Shown: one piece after another, positions 33,895 to 45,201 of the stretch | How positions within the stretch are numbered: the stretch's first letter is position 1 | Layout: the number at the start of each line of letters is the position of its first letter | Source of the DNA: Anaspis maculata | Lineage: Eukaryota > Arthropoda > Insecta > Coleoptera > Scraptiidae | Reading direction: 5' to 3' | Assembly: GCA_949128115.1 (NCBI GenBank) | Contig: OX421963.1 | Span: forward strand, 55,299,306-55,363,305 | DNA: 64,000 nucleotides | The notes under the pieces: model-generated | Told to the model about the DNA's origin: nothing | Database searches by the model: none | Seen by the model: only the letters and a program-made list of their open reading frames with translations | Position numbers and translations under genes: made by a program

Positions 33895-34382
33895 TGAAAA
33901 GAAGGAAAAAGCGCTGCGAGAAAAAAATTAATTCACAAAACTGACAGTCTGTGCTAATGTGCAGTTTGACTAATGGAGTACCTTTTTAACTAGCCAAGTA
34001 CCTCTGAGTCTATGACCACAGCTATGACTTACCGAGTCCTTCAGTACAACACAGTAAACACTGGCTGGTTTCGTAATCACCAGTGTTATAGTGGTGAATT
34101 AAATAATTATTCAACAAACCAAATGAACACGAATCGCGTTCATCCGTACCTAGAACAGCTTTAAATTGGATTAGGAACACGTTGGTAGTGAAATCATCAC
34201 TGTAAAATTGAAAGTTTGTTGTGCCCTTTATGACACATCAACTAATAAATTCAAAATTATTACTGTTCAAATGTCTTCTTCGCAAGAATGATGTTGTTTT
34301 TATTTATTGACTTAAGTTTCGGCCATTATAATAGTTAGCCATCCTCAGAATCATTTACTGAAAATTAATTTAAATCAGTGGT

Positions 34383-34494
34383 AAACATTACCAGAACGTA
34401 CAACACATTATATGGGCGAAAAACGTGTCCAGAAGCTGAAGCAGAAGCTTTTCATTCCTAGGTATAATGTGTTGTTGTACGTTCTGGTAATGGT
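34383..34494. mobile_element. MITE, ~112 bp, ~30-bp inverted ends
   Basis: ATTACCAGAACGTACAACAC at the left and GTTGTACGTTCTGGTAAT at the right, with ATTATA/TATAAT inside. It is non-coding. Confidence 0.8.
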
Positions 34495-34499
34495 AAGCT

Positions 34500-35420
34500 T
34501 ACTTCTACTGCCAAGGTGTAACACCAACGCCGGTGAATGCTTTTCTTCACTATATTGGAAAATTTGTCAATCTCTAAGTTTTTCAACGCAGAATAGATCT
34601 TGAATTTTTTATAAATAAAAACTGTTCAGGATATCTCAGAAACGCTTTAAGACATTGAAACATAGTTTGATGAAACTTTCAGTATAAACAGCAGACTAAA
34701 CAGGTTGTTTCAAAAGAGGTATCTAGCTACATAATCTTCGGATTTAGCTTTCAAAAATATGAATTTTGCGATAAGAATGAATTGCAAGAGGTTATGAAAG
34801 TTATGGCCCCTCAAAGCTCAATTTTATAAATCGTTTTTTTTTACTGCAACTTTTGAACTGTTCAACTAATTTGAATTAAATTTCAAATGAAGTTTGCTGA
34901 ATAACCGTGGGTTCCACAAAACAGATAATACGAGATTAGTTGATTCGCGATTTTTATTTGTCAATTTGTAGCTGACTGATCAATGGAAATGCTGGTTTAT
35001 CCCTCAATAATGAAAAGATGATGGGTCTAGTACAGATTTCAGGCATTTTTGGTGGGTAATCCCCTATCATTTAGCAGAAAAATGTTCAGTTAATCTGCAA
35101 TCAGCCTTGATCGCTGATCATCTTTTTTGTGGAATTGACGGTCAGTCTCTATCAAACAATAGCAACGCGTTTCATCAAACATTTTCAGTTGCGAAGATAA
35201 ATAGAGGGTACCATCCCCTTCTCTTCCTTATTTTTCCCCCTGGTTATTTTTGAAAAGTGATATCAATTTTTGAAATACATATACGTTTTTAGATGGAAAA
35301 GTGATAGTTGCCAATTTGTTGTTAGATGCTTCATTTTCGAGATATTCGGGTTTTAAACTTCAAAAACATCTCGAAACACGAAAACACCACTTTCAAAAGC
35401 CTAATAGTCCGGACGTTAGT
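34500..35420. other. Intergenic, old repeat fragments
   Basis: Fragments resembling the foldback family at 6091 (GATGCTTCATTTTCGAGATATT near 35327) lie in AT-rich DNA. No supported gene. Confidence 0.4.
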
Positions 35421-35889
35421 GGGAAATACCTTGCACTTTTATACCAAGCATTGTAACTTTGCATGCCTGTTACTGACACCACCCCGGACCAATCTGGATG
35501 TGGGGACATCGGCGCAAATCGTGCAGACTGTTTATACAGGGTGATGTAGATAATAATTGTTGAAAAATCGTAAATCTTGAACCATAACTGATGGATGTAT
35601 GGAAATCAGGGTATTGATGATGGATTTCATGCTCATGAAGGTGCTGTAAACAGTTTTGGAATATCTTGAGGCGTTTCCAAAATACGGTGGAAAAAGTGAC
35701 ACTTCTTTTTTTTTTTTCTTTTTCCAATAAATCAGTTGTTTTTGGAAATATCGAGCTGCAACTTGATATTTTGCCAAACAATCATGTTCTTGATGAAACG
35801 CGATGTGGGGACATCGATGAAGCCTGCTGGATTGGATACTTCAACTTTTTCTCCCATCGAGAGCGTCATCTTTCAATTGCCCTTCGTGG

Positions 35890-36933
35890 AATTGTTGAAA
35901 AAACAACAAGTGACAACTTTGTTGGACACACACGATCGTTTTACAATGAAAAACCAGATCCTGAATTGCGCCAATGACCTCTTCGCCGAAGAAACGTTAT
36001 CAAGTTCGTTTTTCTTGATTTCTCTTTTTTCACGTGACAGTCACAACCAAATGAAGCTTTACATCGATGAGATGTTTGCGATATCATAATTCACATTATT
36101 TTGTGAAGCCAGTCGCTGAATTTCATCTTCATCAGCCAAGTGGAGTTCTTTTGGCAAACAGTTGAACAAAAACTTTGTCCCGATTTTTGTGGAAAATGCA
36201 AAATCGGTAGGGTCACATCGTCGCCTCAAACCCGATTGAAGAAAATCTGTTACCAAAAATGCCACCAATTTTTACTGGAAGAGTTCGGAGGAATGTGTTC
36301 TGTAGTTTGAAGCTAAACCGAAATGAATTGTTCCATCCTAGTTCTGCAGGAGGGCCGTCAAAAATGTTGATACAGCTTATCTTTGAAGCGTTTCTGACCA
36401 TATTCAACAAAAATCGTCTCAAATATGAGCTGTAGCAACATTTTTGACATCGCTCCTGCAAAACTAGGATGGAACAATACATTTTGGTTTAGCTTCAAAC
36501 TACAGAACACATTCCTTCGAACTCTTCCAGTTTAAATTGGTTGCATTTTTGGTAACAGATTTTCTTCAATCGGGTTTGAGGCGACGACGTGACCCTACCG
36601 GTTTTGCATTTTTCACAAAAATCGGGACAAAGTTTTTGTTCAACTGTTTGCCAGAAGAACTCCACTTGGCTGATGATGATGAAATTTAGTGACTGGCTTC
36701 ACAAAATAATGTGAATTATAATATCGGAAACATCTCATCGATGTAAAGTTCCATTTGATCGTGACTGTCACGTAAATGAAGAGAAATCAAGAAAAACTAA
36801 CTTGATAACGTTTCTTCGGCGAAGAGGTCATTGGCGCAATTCAGGATCTGTTTTTTCATTATATGTCGTATATGTTTTTCCCCATTTTTTTCGTATATGT
36901 TTGTTGTTGTCACTTGTTGTTTTTTCAACAATT
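35890..36933. repeat. Giant hairpin, arms about 500 bp
   Basis: ATTGTTGAAAAAACAACAAG at the left and CTTGTTGTTTTTTCAACAAT at the right, with near-continuous pairing of the arms to a centre near 36400. A short unpaired patch (about 36868-36895) lies in the right arm. Short frames are the same sequence read on both arms and are not genes. Confidence 0.85.
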
Positions 36934-37750
36934 GAGGTCTCCAATTTTCTGTTGTCTCTCTTTACTGTGACGTCATGCGTATAAGATATGGTTAATCGAG
37001 GTCATTGGGCGCTTCCCAATAAGGCGTATAAAGACACAATTCGACACATTTGGACACAATTTGACACAGCTAGCGTTCCAATAGCAGTAATAGCACCACA
37101 TGTCGACACAATCGAAACATTGGCGAGGCTGAGTTTAGAATTGAGCTGGCAAGTGCACTTTGACATTGTGTATCCGTCTTGTCGCAGTTATTGGAAAGCG
37201 CCCTATGTTTCTTGAGATATGACATTTCGTTTCTGACAATGGGAAATTTTTCGAATCTGACAAGCGCTCTGTCGTGTATTTATTTGATTTCAGCATGGAT
37301 TTCATTATTTCACTTGTTCTTACCCTCGTTCTTGCCAATAAGTGTGTTATATGTAGTGGAAAACTGAGAAGATACTTACAGAAATGGTTCAAGGGTGTTG
37401 TGTCGCTCTATGCGAGTCGAGAATAAGACGAATACACCCAGCATAACCATGCACCGGTTCACGAAAGACCCAAACTTGATGGAAGTGTGGCTGCACCAGC
37501 ACCAGCAGGGATCACGCTGCACCAGACACGTGCATCTTACTACGAAAAAACTCTATTACTTTGTCCATTAAAAACTCCCTTATGGGCTCTAGTGACTTTC
37601 CCCACATGATAATGGGAACAGTATAGCTATTCGATTCAAAATTCCCGCAAAAGTCAGAAACGAAACGTCCAAACGTCATAAACGTCAAAACGTCAAAGGT
37701 GACCTCGAAAATCCATGTATTTTCTATCTCCTAAAATTGGAAAGGTCAAT
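36931..37750. mobile_element. 820-bp element, copy A (inverted copy at 62173-62998)
   Basis: The outer ends ATTGAGGTCTCCAATTTT and, inverted, ATTGACCTTTCCAATTTT form imperfect terminal repeats of 18 bp. The whole block is nearly identical to the reverse strand of 62173-62998, so it moved or duplicated recently. No convincing coding frame; the open frames of 60-85 codons are not conserved as proteins. Confidence 0.75.
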
Positions 37751-37930
37751 GGGGTGTTTTCTCTGCAGTTGTCAAGTTGTCAAATAGATGGCAGCAGGGG
37801 CCAACCCGGGTTAGGGCCACTCAATCAAAGTAGGCCGTGGAAAGAATCCTCATACGGGTACGGACAACTTGTCAAAACGTGGTGACAGTTGCCAAGGAAA
37901 ATCGTGACAGGAACTCGGAATTTCCAGTGG

Positions 37931-38500
37931 CGTAACTAGCAAAATTCGTCGAGTTCCTGTCACTTTGACACAAACTCGGTATAGAAGAGATTCACTGAAT
38001 GTCGTGCTTCATGATTAGTTTCTTCGACCGCAAGTATTGTTCACTTGTCGTACCAACGTGGAATATTAGTTGCGGTAATAGCGGGAATAAATGACAACGG
38101 TGTGTCGGGGTGTGTTTCGCGCCAGTACGTGCTGCGAGATGCGAATGTAAGAAAACCAAGAGCAAGGAGGAATCTACACCTGACCTCTGGCTTGCATGAT
38201 TGAGTGATGTCCACATCGAAGAATGTTTCCTGCCAAAACCATTATCTCCTGGCCTGTGCACAGCACCGATCAGCGATCATCACCTCCAGAGCCACCTCCA
38301 ACCAAAGATTAGCCTAATCTTCAACTACCACGAGAGGCATGGGCTTATTTTGTACCTGCTCAGGCTCACCAGAGAGTGCCAACTTCTCACCGCTTATCAG
38401 CATCAGCATGTGGCATCGACGTGTGGTCACTGTGGTCGTACTTCCCTGCACAGACTGCCGAGAAATATTTAGCCTTGTTTGACACATTTCACTTCTTCAA
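37931..38500. other. Unassigned, moderately GC-rich
   Basis: Short frames of 89-101 codons overlap on both strands at 37992-38681. No recognised domain. The block may be part of an old element next to the one starting at 38502. Confidence 0.3.
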
Positions 38501-38501
38501 G

Positions 38502-39087
38502 GGCCTGTTACACGCACAAGCTTTACCTCGCGCTTACTTGTACAAACCGGCTTGTATCGAGAAGTCTGTACGTGTGGACGATAAAGACAAAACGCTAGCA
38601 CGTGCAAGCCACAAAGGGCGACTTGGAACAACCGTTGACTTGGAAAGATGTGGACTGTGCAAACTTGGTCGAACAGTATAAATTGAGCCTGTGGACAGCT
38701 GTTGAGCCGTATCCACAGTCGCAGAGCCTAATCATGGACGTACGAGCTTACTGCAGGAGGTCCCCCACGAAGTTCATTGAATTACACAGGTCACAGGCCA
38801 TGCCAGCCAATTGAATTTATACGTTAATCCATTCTTCTTTTCAGGACCCGACTCTTGCACAATTTTGAGCAGGGGCTCCTGTTGCTTCTACTCAAATAGA
38901 ACACTTGCAACAGTAAGAGCTTTTCCAAAGGCAACATTGCTTCGGCCTGAAGGGAGACTTGAAACTGAGGGTTTGCACAAACTTGCCTGCACGTGTGGCC
39001 ACATCATACCTATAGTGTTCCCATATCACTTGCTCAAACTATACCGTACAAGTAAGCGCTAGTTGAAGCTTGTGCGTGTGGCAGGTC
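38502..39087. mobile_element. Non-autonomous DNA element, ~586 bp
   Basis: CACGCACAAGCTTTACCTCG plus GCGCTTACTTGTAC at the left is repeated inverted at the right (GTACAAGTAAGCGCTAGTTG, AAGCTTGTGCGTG), giving terminal repeats of about 45 bp. The interior has no convincing protein. Confidence 0.75.
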
Positions 39088-39104
39088 CTTCCTACTATTC
39101 CTTG

Positions 39105-39293
39105 ATTAGCTTGATTATCTCGGAATCGTTCATCAATTGTCAATAAACGGCTCGATCCACTTCCATTGGGAATCGGAGCAGGAAGATCCAACTCCGAGTG
39201 CTGCGATTAGCTAATGGAAAACGCCAATCCGAGTGGATCGAGCCGTTTATTGGCAAGTGATGAACAAGTCCGAGCCAATCGAGCTAATCGAGG
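39105..39293. mobile_element. MITE, ~190 bp, ~60-bp inverted ends
   Basis: TGATTAGCTTGATTATCTCG at the left and CGAGCCAATCGAGCTAATCG at the right. The arms continue through AATAAACGGCTCGATCCAC and its complement. Confidence 0.8.
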
Positions 39294-39610
39294 AGACAGA
39301 TTTACAATTGCTGAACGATCTTTTTATATGTAGAAATATCCCTAGGTACATACCTATTTTAATATGTAGTTTTTTTTTTAAATTGACAATAAACGTGAAT
39401 TTGATCTGTTCTAGGATTATTTACAGGGCTTTGTCTGTGTCTCATAGCTGAACATGAAAATAATTGAGTGATGCATAGCAATACAGTGGGTGCATGCAAC
39501 TAGAAAACGCTATAGAGCTCAATTACAACAGTTTTGAAATGAAGCTAGTAATTAGTTCATTATATTATGTAAAAAAATACGTATACATTTACATTAGAAA
39601 CATCGATCTA

Positions 39611-39731
39611 ATAGCTGTATTACAGTACACAATTTCTTGTACAATCTGTCAGTTAAACAATCAAGTTCATTGTTATTTGACACTATTTTGGCTGATTGTT
39701 CAAGAAATTGTGTCGTGTAATACAGCTTTAA
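39611..39731. mobile_element. MITE, ~120 bp
   Basis: AGCTGTATTACAGTACACAA with TTTCTTGTACAATC at the left is mirrored by GATTGTTCAAGAAA and TTGTGTCGTGTAATACAGCT at the right. Confidence 0.8.
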
Positions 39732-39779
39732 GAAATATAAGTACCTATATTATATTAAAATAAATCAATACAGAAAAAT

Positions 39780-40100
39780 ATTGATGAGATAATTTCAATT
39801 ATTATACACATCAAGGCGCTAGAGAGCTCTTCCGAGCTAGGTCTAAGATAGTTTATATCTCGACACTGTTCAGAATCGTACAATGATTTTTGTCAAAAAA
39901 ATGTCACTGCCTCAAACTCTCTTCATTCCATCTTCTTTGCCTTCCAATCATCATTTTTCTCATTCGACTTGTCAAGTCCACCTTTTCTGTTCTTCTAGAC
40001 CTCTTCCATTTTTCATCAGCAAACTCCAGAAAATCTTTTGAATAGGACCAAAATTTTGCACGTGCAGGCCAAATATTGGGTACTATGTTTTGAATAAAAG
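39780..40100. other. Intergenic, nothing recognised
   Basis: AT-rich DNA with CTCTTCCGAGCTAGG-like unique sequence. No gene or repeat seen. Confidence 0.4.
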
Positions 40101-40102
40101 AA

Positions 40103-40235
40103 CTATTTTTATTCTGAGTTCCTTCTTTGTGATGAGCTATGCCTATTTATGCTTGAAGCTCGTTGAGATTCCTGTTATTATCCAGAAGGTTTCCATAGTT
40201 CCTACTTCCAGAAGTTTGCAGTCAAACCGTGTATG
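40103..40235 (-). pseudogene. Terminal-exon relic, paralogue of 45202-45328
   Basis: Minus strand, after CTATTTCTTTCAG: the frame contains RFDCKLLEVGTMETFW and stops within about 35 codons. The exon at 45202-45328 reads GFDCKLLQVRTMILF at the same distance from an equivalent acceptor. The shared FDCKLL.V.TM block indicates two copies of one terminal exon. The gene family is unknown. Confidence 0.35.
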
Positions 40236-40346
40236 TGTAACGTCTGAAAGAAATAGGAAAGAAAATGTTCAGTATTTTTGGCAACACTCAAGTTTTGTTT
40301 GATCTAGTGTAAAATCAGGGCTAGAATAGAAAAGTGTTGTTAATTA

Positions 40347-40427
40347 ATGGGTTTAGTCAGTTTATTTAGTCGCATCTTTGAATTTTAAATTGGAACATTT
40401 GACTAAATAAGCTGACTGAACCCACCT
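40347..40427. mobile_element. Short MITE with CAGCTTATTTAG-type ends
   Basis: GGGTTTAGTCAGTTTATTTA at the left and TAAATAAGCTGACTGAACCC at the right are inverted. It is the smallest member of the 18773/31361 family. Confidence 0.75.
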
Positions 40428-40654
40428 TCAACATGAAGCCAAAATTCCAACTTTAAATGGAGGGGATGAAACCCGTCTATCCACTCTGGATGAAAATACG
40501 TCGTAATTCGACGCACCGTATCTCAATGGTACCATTCTGGCACAAAAAGTGTCGATCGAGGTGTCGATCTTTCCTGGTCATATAGAACCGATCACGACAA
40601 GTTTGGTACCTTTTCCGACTAAATTCAATATTCTGAATTCAAATCTGGTATGTA

Positions 40655-43385
40655 ATGGAACCCCGCATGATTCTTATGGAAATTGGTTCCCGGTTGAATT
40701 ATCTGAATTTTTGATATGTTCTAGCTCATAAGATACTTACGAGGATACTTATCAGATACCGTAAATCCCAAATTTGAATAATGGACAGTTTTTTTACCCA
40801 CAGGGGGTTGAAGTTGGACGTTCTGACGGTTTCAAAGTGATATTATGACGTTAATGAAAGTTTTCATTCAGTTTCTCTTCAAGTTGTGTTACATGCTAAT
40901 TGTATTTATTCAAGAGAAAAATATCAACCCCCTCATTCACCTCCAACTCCTATCTACCATCATAAAATTCGAGATTACTCTCAAACGCCATGAAAATGGC
41001 TTCTGTGATTTAAATTATGAATTTCGACATGAAACTATTTTTCACCCCTAATGTTGGGGTGGCGATTTTCCAATTTTCCTCGGTTAATTTGGCTTAATAT
41101 TTGGTATTGTCGAGGGTATTGTGTAGTCCTACTTCTAGCTCTGCTGGACAAAAAGTTCTCTTTCAAAAACTTCATCCTATCAACAGTTTTCGTTCTACAG
41201 GGGACTAAAGTTCAATATTTATGATCTCAAATCTTCAACTTCAGTCCTCTGTAGACCAAAAACTGTACATAGGATCAAGTTTTGGCATGGGAACTTTTTG
41301 TTCAGCAGGAGTAGAAGTACATGATACCAAAAATTCAGCCAAATTGAGCGAGAAAAATTAAGAAATGGGAAAATCGCCACCCCAACATTATAGTCCAGTC
41401 AAATTAAGCAAAAATCGAGTCAAACCGGAAATAAATTCGGAAGTTGACGAAATTTGGTGGATCGATGCAGAATTCAACGTAGAATAACATACTGGAATTC
41501 CTAGAAATTCTAAGGCTTGGATTCTTTTTTTGGACCAATAAAAGAGCGCCATCCTTGAAAATTTTCGATTTTTTCTGAATAACTTGTAAACTATTACCTT
41601 TAGAACAGAACTAGCAGCGAAGCGAATGTAGCCTGTTGAATTCCCAAGAGATCAGTACTAAGTTCATCACTTTGTGGTCAATAGTCTCTGAGATACAGCG
41701 GCTGCAAAAACGCAGTGAAAAGTACTCAAAATTTATTTCCGGATTTTACGTAACAATTTGCACAGTGTCAGTTCAGGGGCTGTAACGTGGACAGCAATGG
41801 GCGGATTTCAATGTGTTTCACACGTCTAGAAAGCCAATTCAACATTCTGTATCACATTTCTGTCTAGAAGTCGCTAATTTCAAAATGGTACGTTCCCTCG
41901 ACCTTTGAAATCGATGCTTGATGTCCCAAAGAATCCCCAAAAAACAATTTTTTTCTAACCATGCCATTCGCTTCATTTTGCAAGTAGGGCAAAACCATCC
42001 AGGGAATATATGGAGAATTGAATACCAAAAAATCGACATGTTTCGAAATCTCGTTCATAGTGATGGTTCCTGAGTTATATGGGTTGAAAAACTAAAACGA
42101 TCTTTTTAGAAAAAAATAGGTAATCCAGACACTAACTACTGATTACTGCAAGGACCTTGCATTTGAGGTCTAAGATGCCACTTGGCAGACGTGGAAAATA
42201 CATCAATATATTCAATACGTCTGCTAAGTGGCATTTTGTATCATCAGATGCAAGGTCCGTACAGTATTCAGCAGTTGGTGTCCGGACCACCTATCTTTTT
42301 TTCCAAATAGGTCGTTTTAGTCTTTCAACCCATATAACTCAGGAACCATCACTAGGAAAAAGATCCCAAAACATGTTGTCTAGTATTCAATTCTTCATAT
42401 ATTCCCTGGATGATTTTGCCCTTAGTGAAAAATTGAGCAAATGGCATGGTATGAAAAAAATCGATTTTTGGGGATTCTTTGGGACATCAAGTATCGATTT
42501 CAAAGGTCGAGGAAAAGTACCATTTTCAAGTTGGCGACTTCTAGACAAAAGTGTGATACCAAATGTTGAATTGGCTTCCCAAACATGTGAAACACATTGA
42601 AATCCGCAAATTTTCTTTCCACGTTACAGCCCCTGAACTGACACTATGCAAATTGTTACGTGAAATCCGGAAATTAATTTTGAGTAATTTTTACTGCGTT
42701 TTTGCAGACGCTGTATCTCGAAGACTATTGACCACAAAGTGATGAGTTCAGTACTGATCTCTTGGGAATTCAACAGGCTACATTTGCTGCTATGGTTTTT
42801 GTGTCCTAAAGGTCATAGTTTACAAGTTATTCAGAAAAAATCAAAAATTTTCAAGGATGGCGCTCTTTTATAGGTCCTAGAAAAAAAGCCAAGCCTTGGA
42901 ATTTTCGGGAATTTCTGTATGTTATTTTACGTTAAATTCTGCATCGATCCACCAAATTTCGTCAACTTCCGAATTTATTTCCGGTTAAAACCTATTTTGA
43001 CTGGGCTATTAGGGATGAAAAAAAATTTTTATGTTAAAATTCATAATTCAAATCGCAGAAGCCATCTGCATGACTTTTGTGAGTAATACTGAATTTTATG
43101 ATTGTAGATATAGGATGGGGGTGAAGGAGGGGGTTGATATTTTTTTCTCAAATAAATACAATTGTCATGAAACTCAACTTGAAGAGGAACCAAATGTAAA
43201 AAATTATTTACGTCATAATATAATTTTCAAGCCGTCAGAACCTCCCAACTTCAACCACCTGTGGGTAAAAAACTGTCCATTATTCAAATTTGGGGTTCAC
43301 GGTATTTGATCAGTATCTCATGCGAACTACAACATATAGAAAATTCAGAGAATTTAACCGGGAGCCATTTTCCATAACAATCGTG
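40655..43385. repeat. Giant palindrome, arms about 1.2-1.3 kb
   Basis: GGAACCCCGCATGATTCTTA at the left end corresponds to AACAATCGTGCGGGGTCC at the right end. Long blocks pair in between (for example TTGGTGGATCGATGCAGAAT at 41453 with ATTCTGCATCGATCCACCAA at 42934). The centre is near 42205, where TGCCACTTGGCAGACGTGG pairs with its own complement. The left arm alone contains the 41051-41388 insertion. Identity between arms is visibly below that of a fresh duplication. Open frames on the two strands are mirror images, not genes. Confidence 0.85.
41051..41388. mobile_element. TA-flanked hairpin element inserted in the left palindrome arm
   Basis: ATGTTGGGGTGGCGATTTTC at the left and GAAAATCGCCACCCCAACAT at the right, each bordered by TA. 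The right palindrome arm (about 43005-43015) lacks it and keeps a near-continuous TAATAG-type junction. It is non-coding and Tc1/mariner-like in target only. Confidence 0.7.
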
Positions 43386-43479
43386 CGGGGTCCTTTGGAC
43401 GAAAACAAGTTCTACAAATCAACTTGAAGAATCTTGTTTTTTTCTTTGACGATGCAGCATGTATGCATTTTTAAATGAA

Positions 43480-43794
43480 AATGGCTACGTTTACTCCGTG
43501 GCTTTGGTCCGCGACCTAAGCCTAAATTCGACCCAAATAAATTTAGTCCAAGTGGTGTAAACGATCACGGACAAGGACCAAGTAGCTTGGGTCAGGTCTC
43601 TTGTTAGCCGTGGACTAAATCTCCAAAGGTGGCAGAGAAGAAGATTGTTATATACCAAACCTGGACCATATTTTGAAACAGATCGACCGATGTAAACGCT
43701 GGAAGTGAAGGATCTTATTAGGTGGAATTTAGGTCAGTGCTTAGGTGAGTCCGGCTTTAGTCCTCTGGTGTAAACGTAGCCATTAGCTTAAACT
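43480..43794. mobile_element. MITE, ~315 bp, GGCTACGTTTAC ends
   Basis: ATGGCTACGTTTACTCC at the left is mirrored by GGTGTAAACGTAGCCAT at the right. Inner GTGTAAACG copies are repeated at 43555 and 43690. It is non-coding. Confidence 0.75.
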
Positions 43795-43799
43795 ATTGA

Positions 43800-44490
43800 A
43801 AAAATAATGACTAATCTTTGAAAGTTTGAGGATTTCTGCAAATCGAAATCTCTATAACTGAAATCTCTATAACATATACAAAATTGCCATGAATCGCACT
43901 GCAGGTTTTTGAGTTATTTGAGGACGGGGGTAACAGTTCGCATTTGAAATGTAGAGTATGAATCCTGAAAAAATGTCATCTCCCTCCTCAAATAACTCAA
44001 AATCCTGCAGTGCGATTTATGACGCTTTTGTTCATGTTGTAGGGAAATTATTCGGCACAGGTAACCGAACTTTCGAAGATGAGTTAATAATCTTACAATA
44101 GCTTGAGCTATTTTCCTATTTTCATATGAAGGTGCATGCTGTATTGTTCGGTTCATTAGCAGACGCCGCGCTGGGCCGGCTCAGGCTCAAATCGATTTTT
44201 TCAATTTCGAAAAACAAAATTATACATAAAGTGGATGATATGTAGCTCCACATGGCCTCTAAAATATTTTTCAAAGATGAACACTTCTAACAGTAAAAAA
44301 ATTGTGGAAGAAACAGCAAGTTTTTCCCAGTTAACTTGTTAGAGCTTGTTTTCATCAAAATTTACACATCGGATTCGAATTCAGAAGATTGAATCTAGTT
44401 GGAGAAGATACCAAACTTGGCGTGATGGGTTCTATGGCCGGAGAAAAAAAGATCCACTTAGCCGAGCTTCGCCACCCCCACGACCTCCCT
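43800..44490. other. Intergenic with a small inverted repeat
   Basis: TTGAGTTATTTGAGGACGGG near 43910 faces CTCCTCAAATAACTCAAAAT near 43985. The 68-codon frame at 44346 is Arg/Pro-rich and unassigned. No supported gene. Confidence 0.4.
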
Positions 44491-44524
44491 TCAACAATGA
44501 TAGAATGATGGACATTTTTTGCGC

Positions 44525-44768
44525 TGAGAATCCGGGCATTCTGCAGAAATGAATAATTTTCTTTTCCTAGTTGGTTTTAGTTGTTTATTTTTTTTTTTGT
44601 TCAGCGGAATATTCCCTGTAATCTACATGCTATATTTCATTGTAAATAGAAGAATTTTAAATTTTAAGTTTCAATTAATTGTAATACATAGCGATAATGT
44701 AACCAGATCCTTGCTACATTATCGGCTTTCAAGGATAACATCCTTAAAAGCAATAAAATTTTGAATTT
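44525..44768 (+). mobile_element. Retroposed 3'-tail insertion with 26-bp target duplication
   Basis: The flanks GATAGAATGATGGACATTTT…GCGC at 44499-44524 and GATAGAATGATGGACACTTT…GCGC at 44769-44794 are direct repeats with one mismatch. The inserted 244 bp end in AATAAAATTTTGAATTT, a poly(A)-signal-like tail. Long variable duplications and a 3' tail mark target-primed reverse transcription (LINE, SINE or processed transcript). The source gene was not identified. Confidence 0.75.
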
Positions 44769-44880
44769 GATAGAATGATGGACACTTTTTGCGCCAAAAT
44801 GGTATCAATGAGGTACGAGGCGTCGAAGTACGATGTATTTCCAATGGACTGATGAGTTTCATCCCTTCCATTTCAATTTG

Positions 44881-44900
44881 CACCCCCCCCCCCCCCCCTC
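44881..44900. repeat. Poly(C) tract
   Basis: A run of about 17 C bases in CACCCCCCC…CTCC. Confidence 0.9.
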
Positions 44901-45201
44901 CAATAACTCAAAACCCTGGGGTGCGCGATTTTGGGTATGTCGTAGGACATTCAATTCTGAACATGACACCAAATTTTCAGGACGTCCACATTTTTGCCGA
45001 GGTTGAAAATTATCTTTCTTATACTAAGTATACTGAATGATCATTCGAAAATTATCCACCAGTAATAACTCCTGATTTGTAGTGAATCTTTTATCGAGCA
45101 ACAATAGGTCGATTTTTATATCGAAAAGGACATCCAACTTTAAACTGAGGTTTTAATAGAAAAGTAATAATATGAAGCTGTACCTGCTTACGCTGGCAGC
45201 T

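Larger units (their letters stand above)
35420..37930 (+). repeat. Dispersed repeat Z, copy 1, split by a 1.86-kb composite insertion
   Basis: 35420-35888 and 37751-37930 together match the reverse strand of 50360-50890. The insertion point reads CTTCGTGGAAT / GGGGTGTTTT here and is continuous (GTGGAATGGGGTG) in copy 2 at about 50413-50425. Confidence 0.75.

Noticed and set aside
37135..37392. ORF conserved in both copies of the 820-bp element as a protein
   Set aside because: The copies are almost identical as DNA, so conservation is not evidence of coding; no domain or start context.
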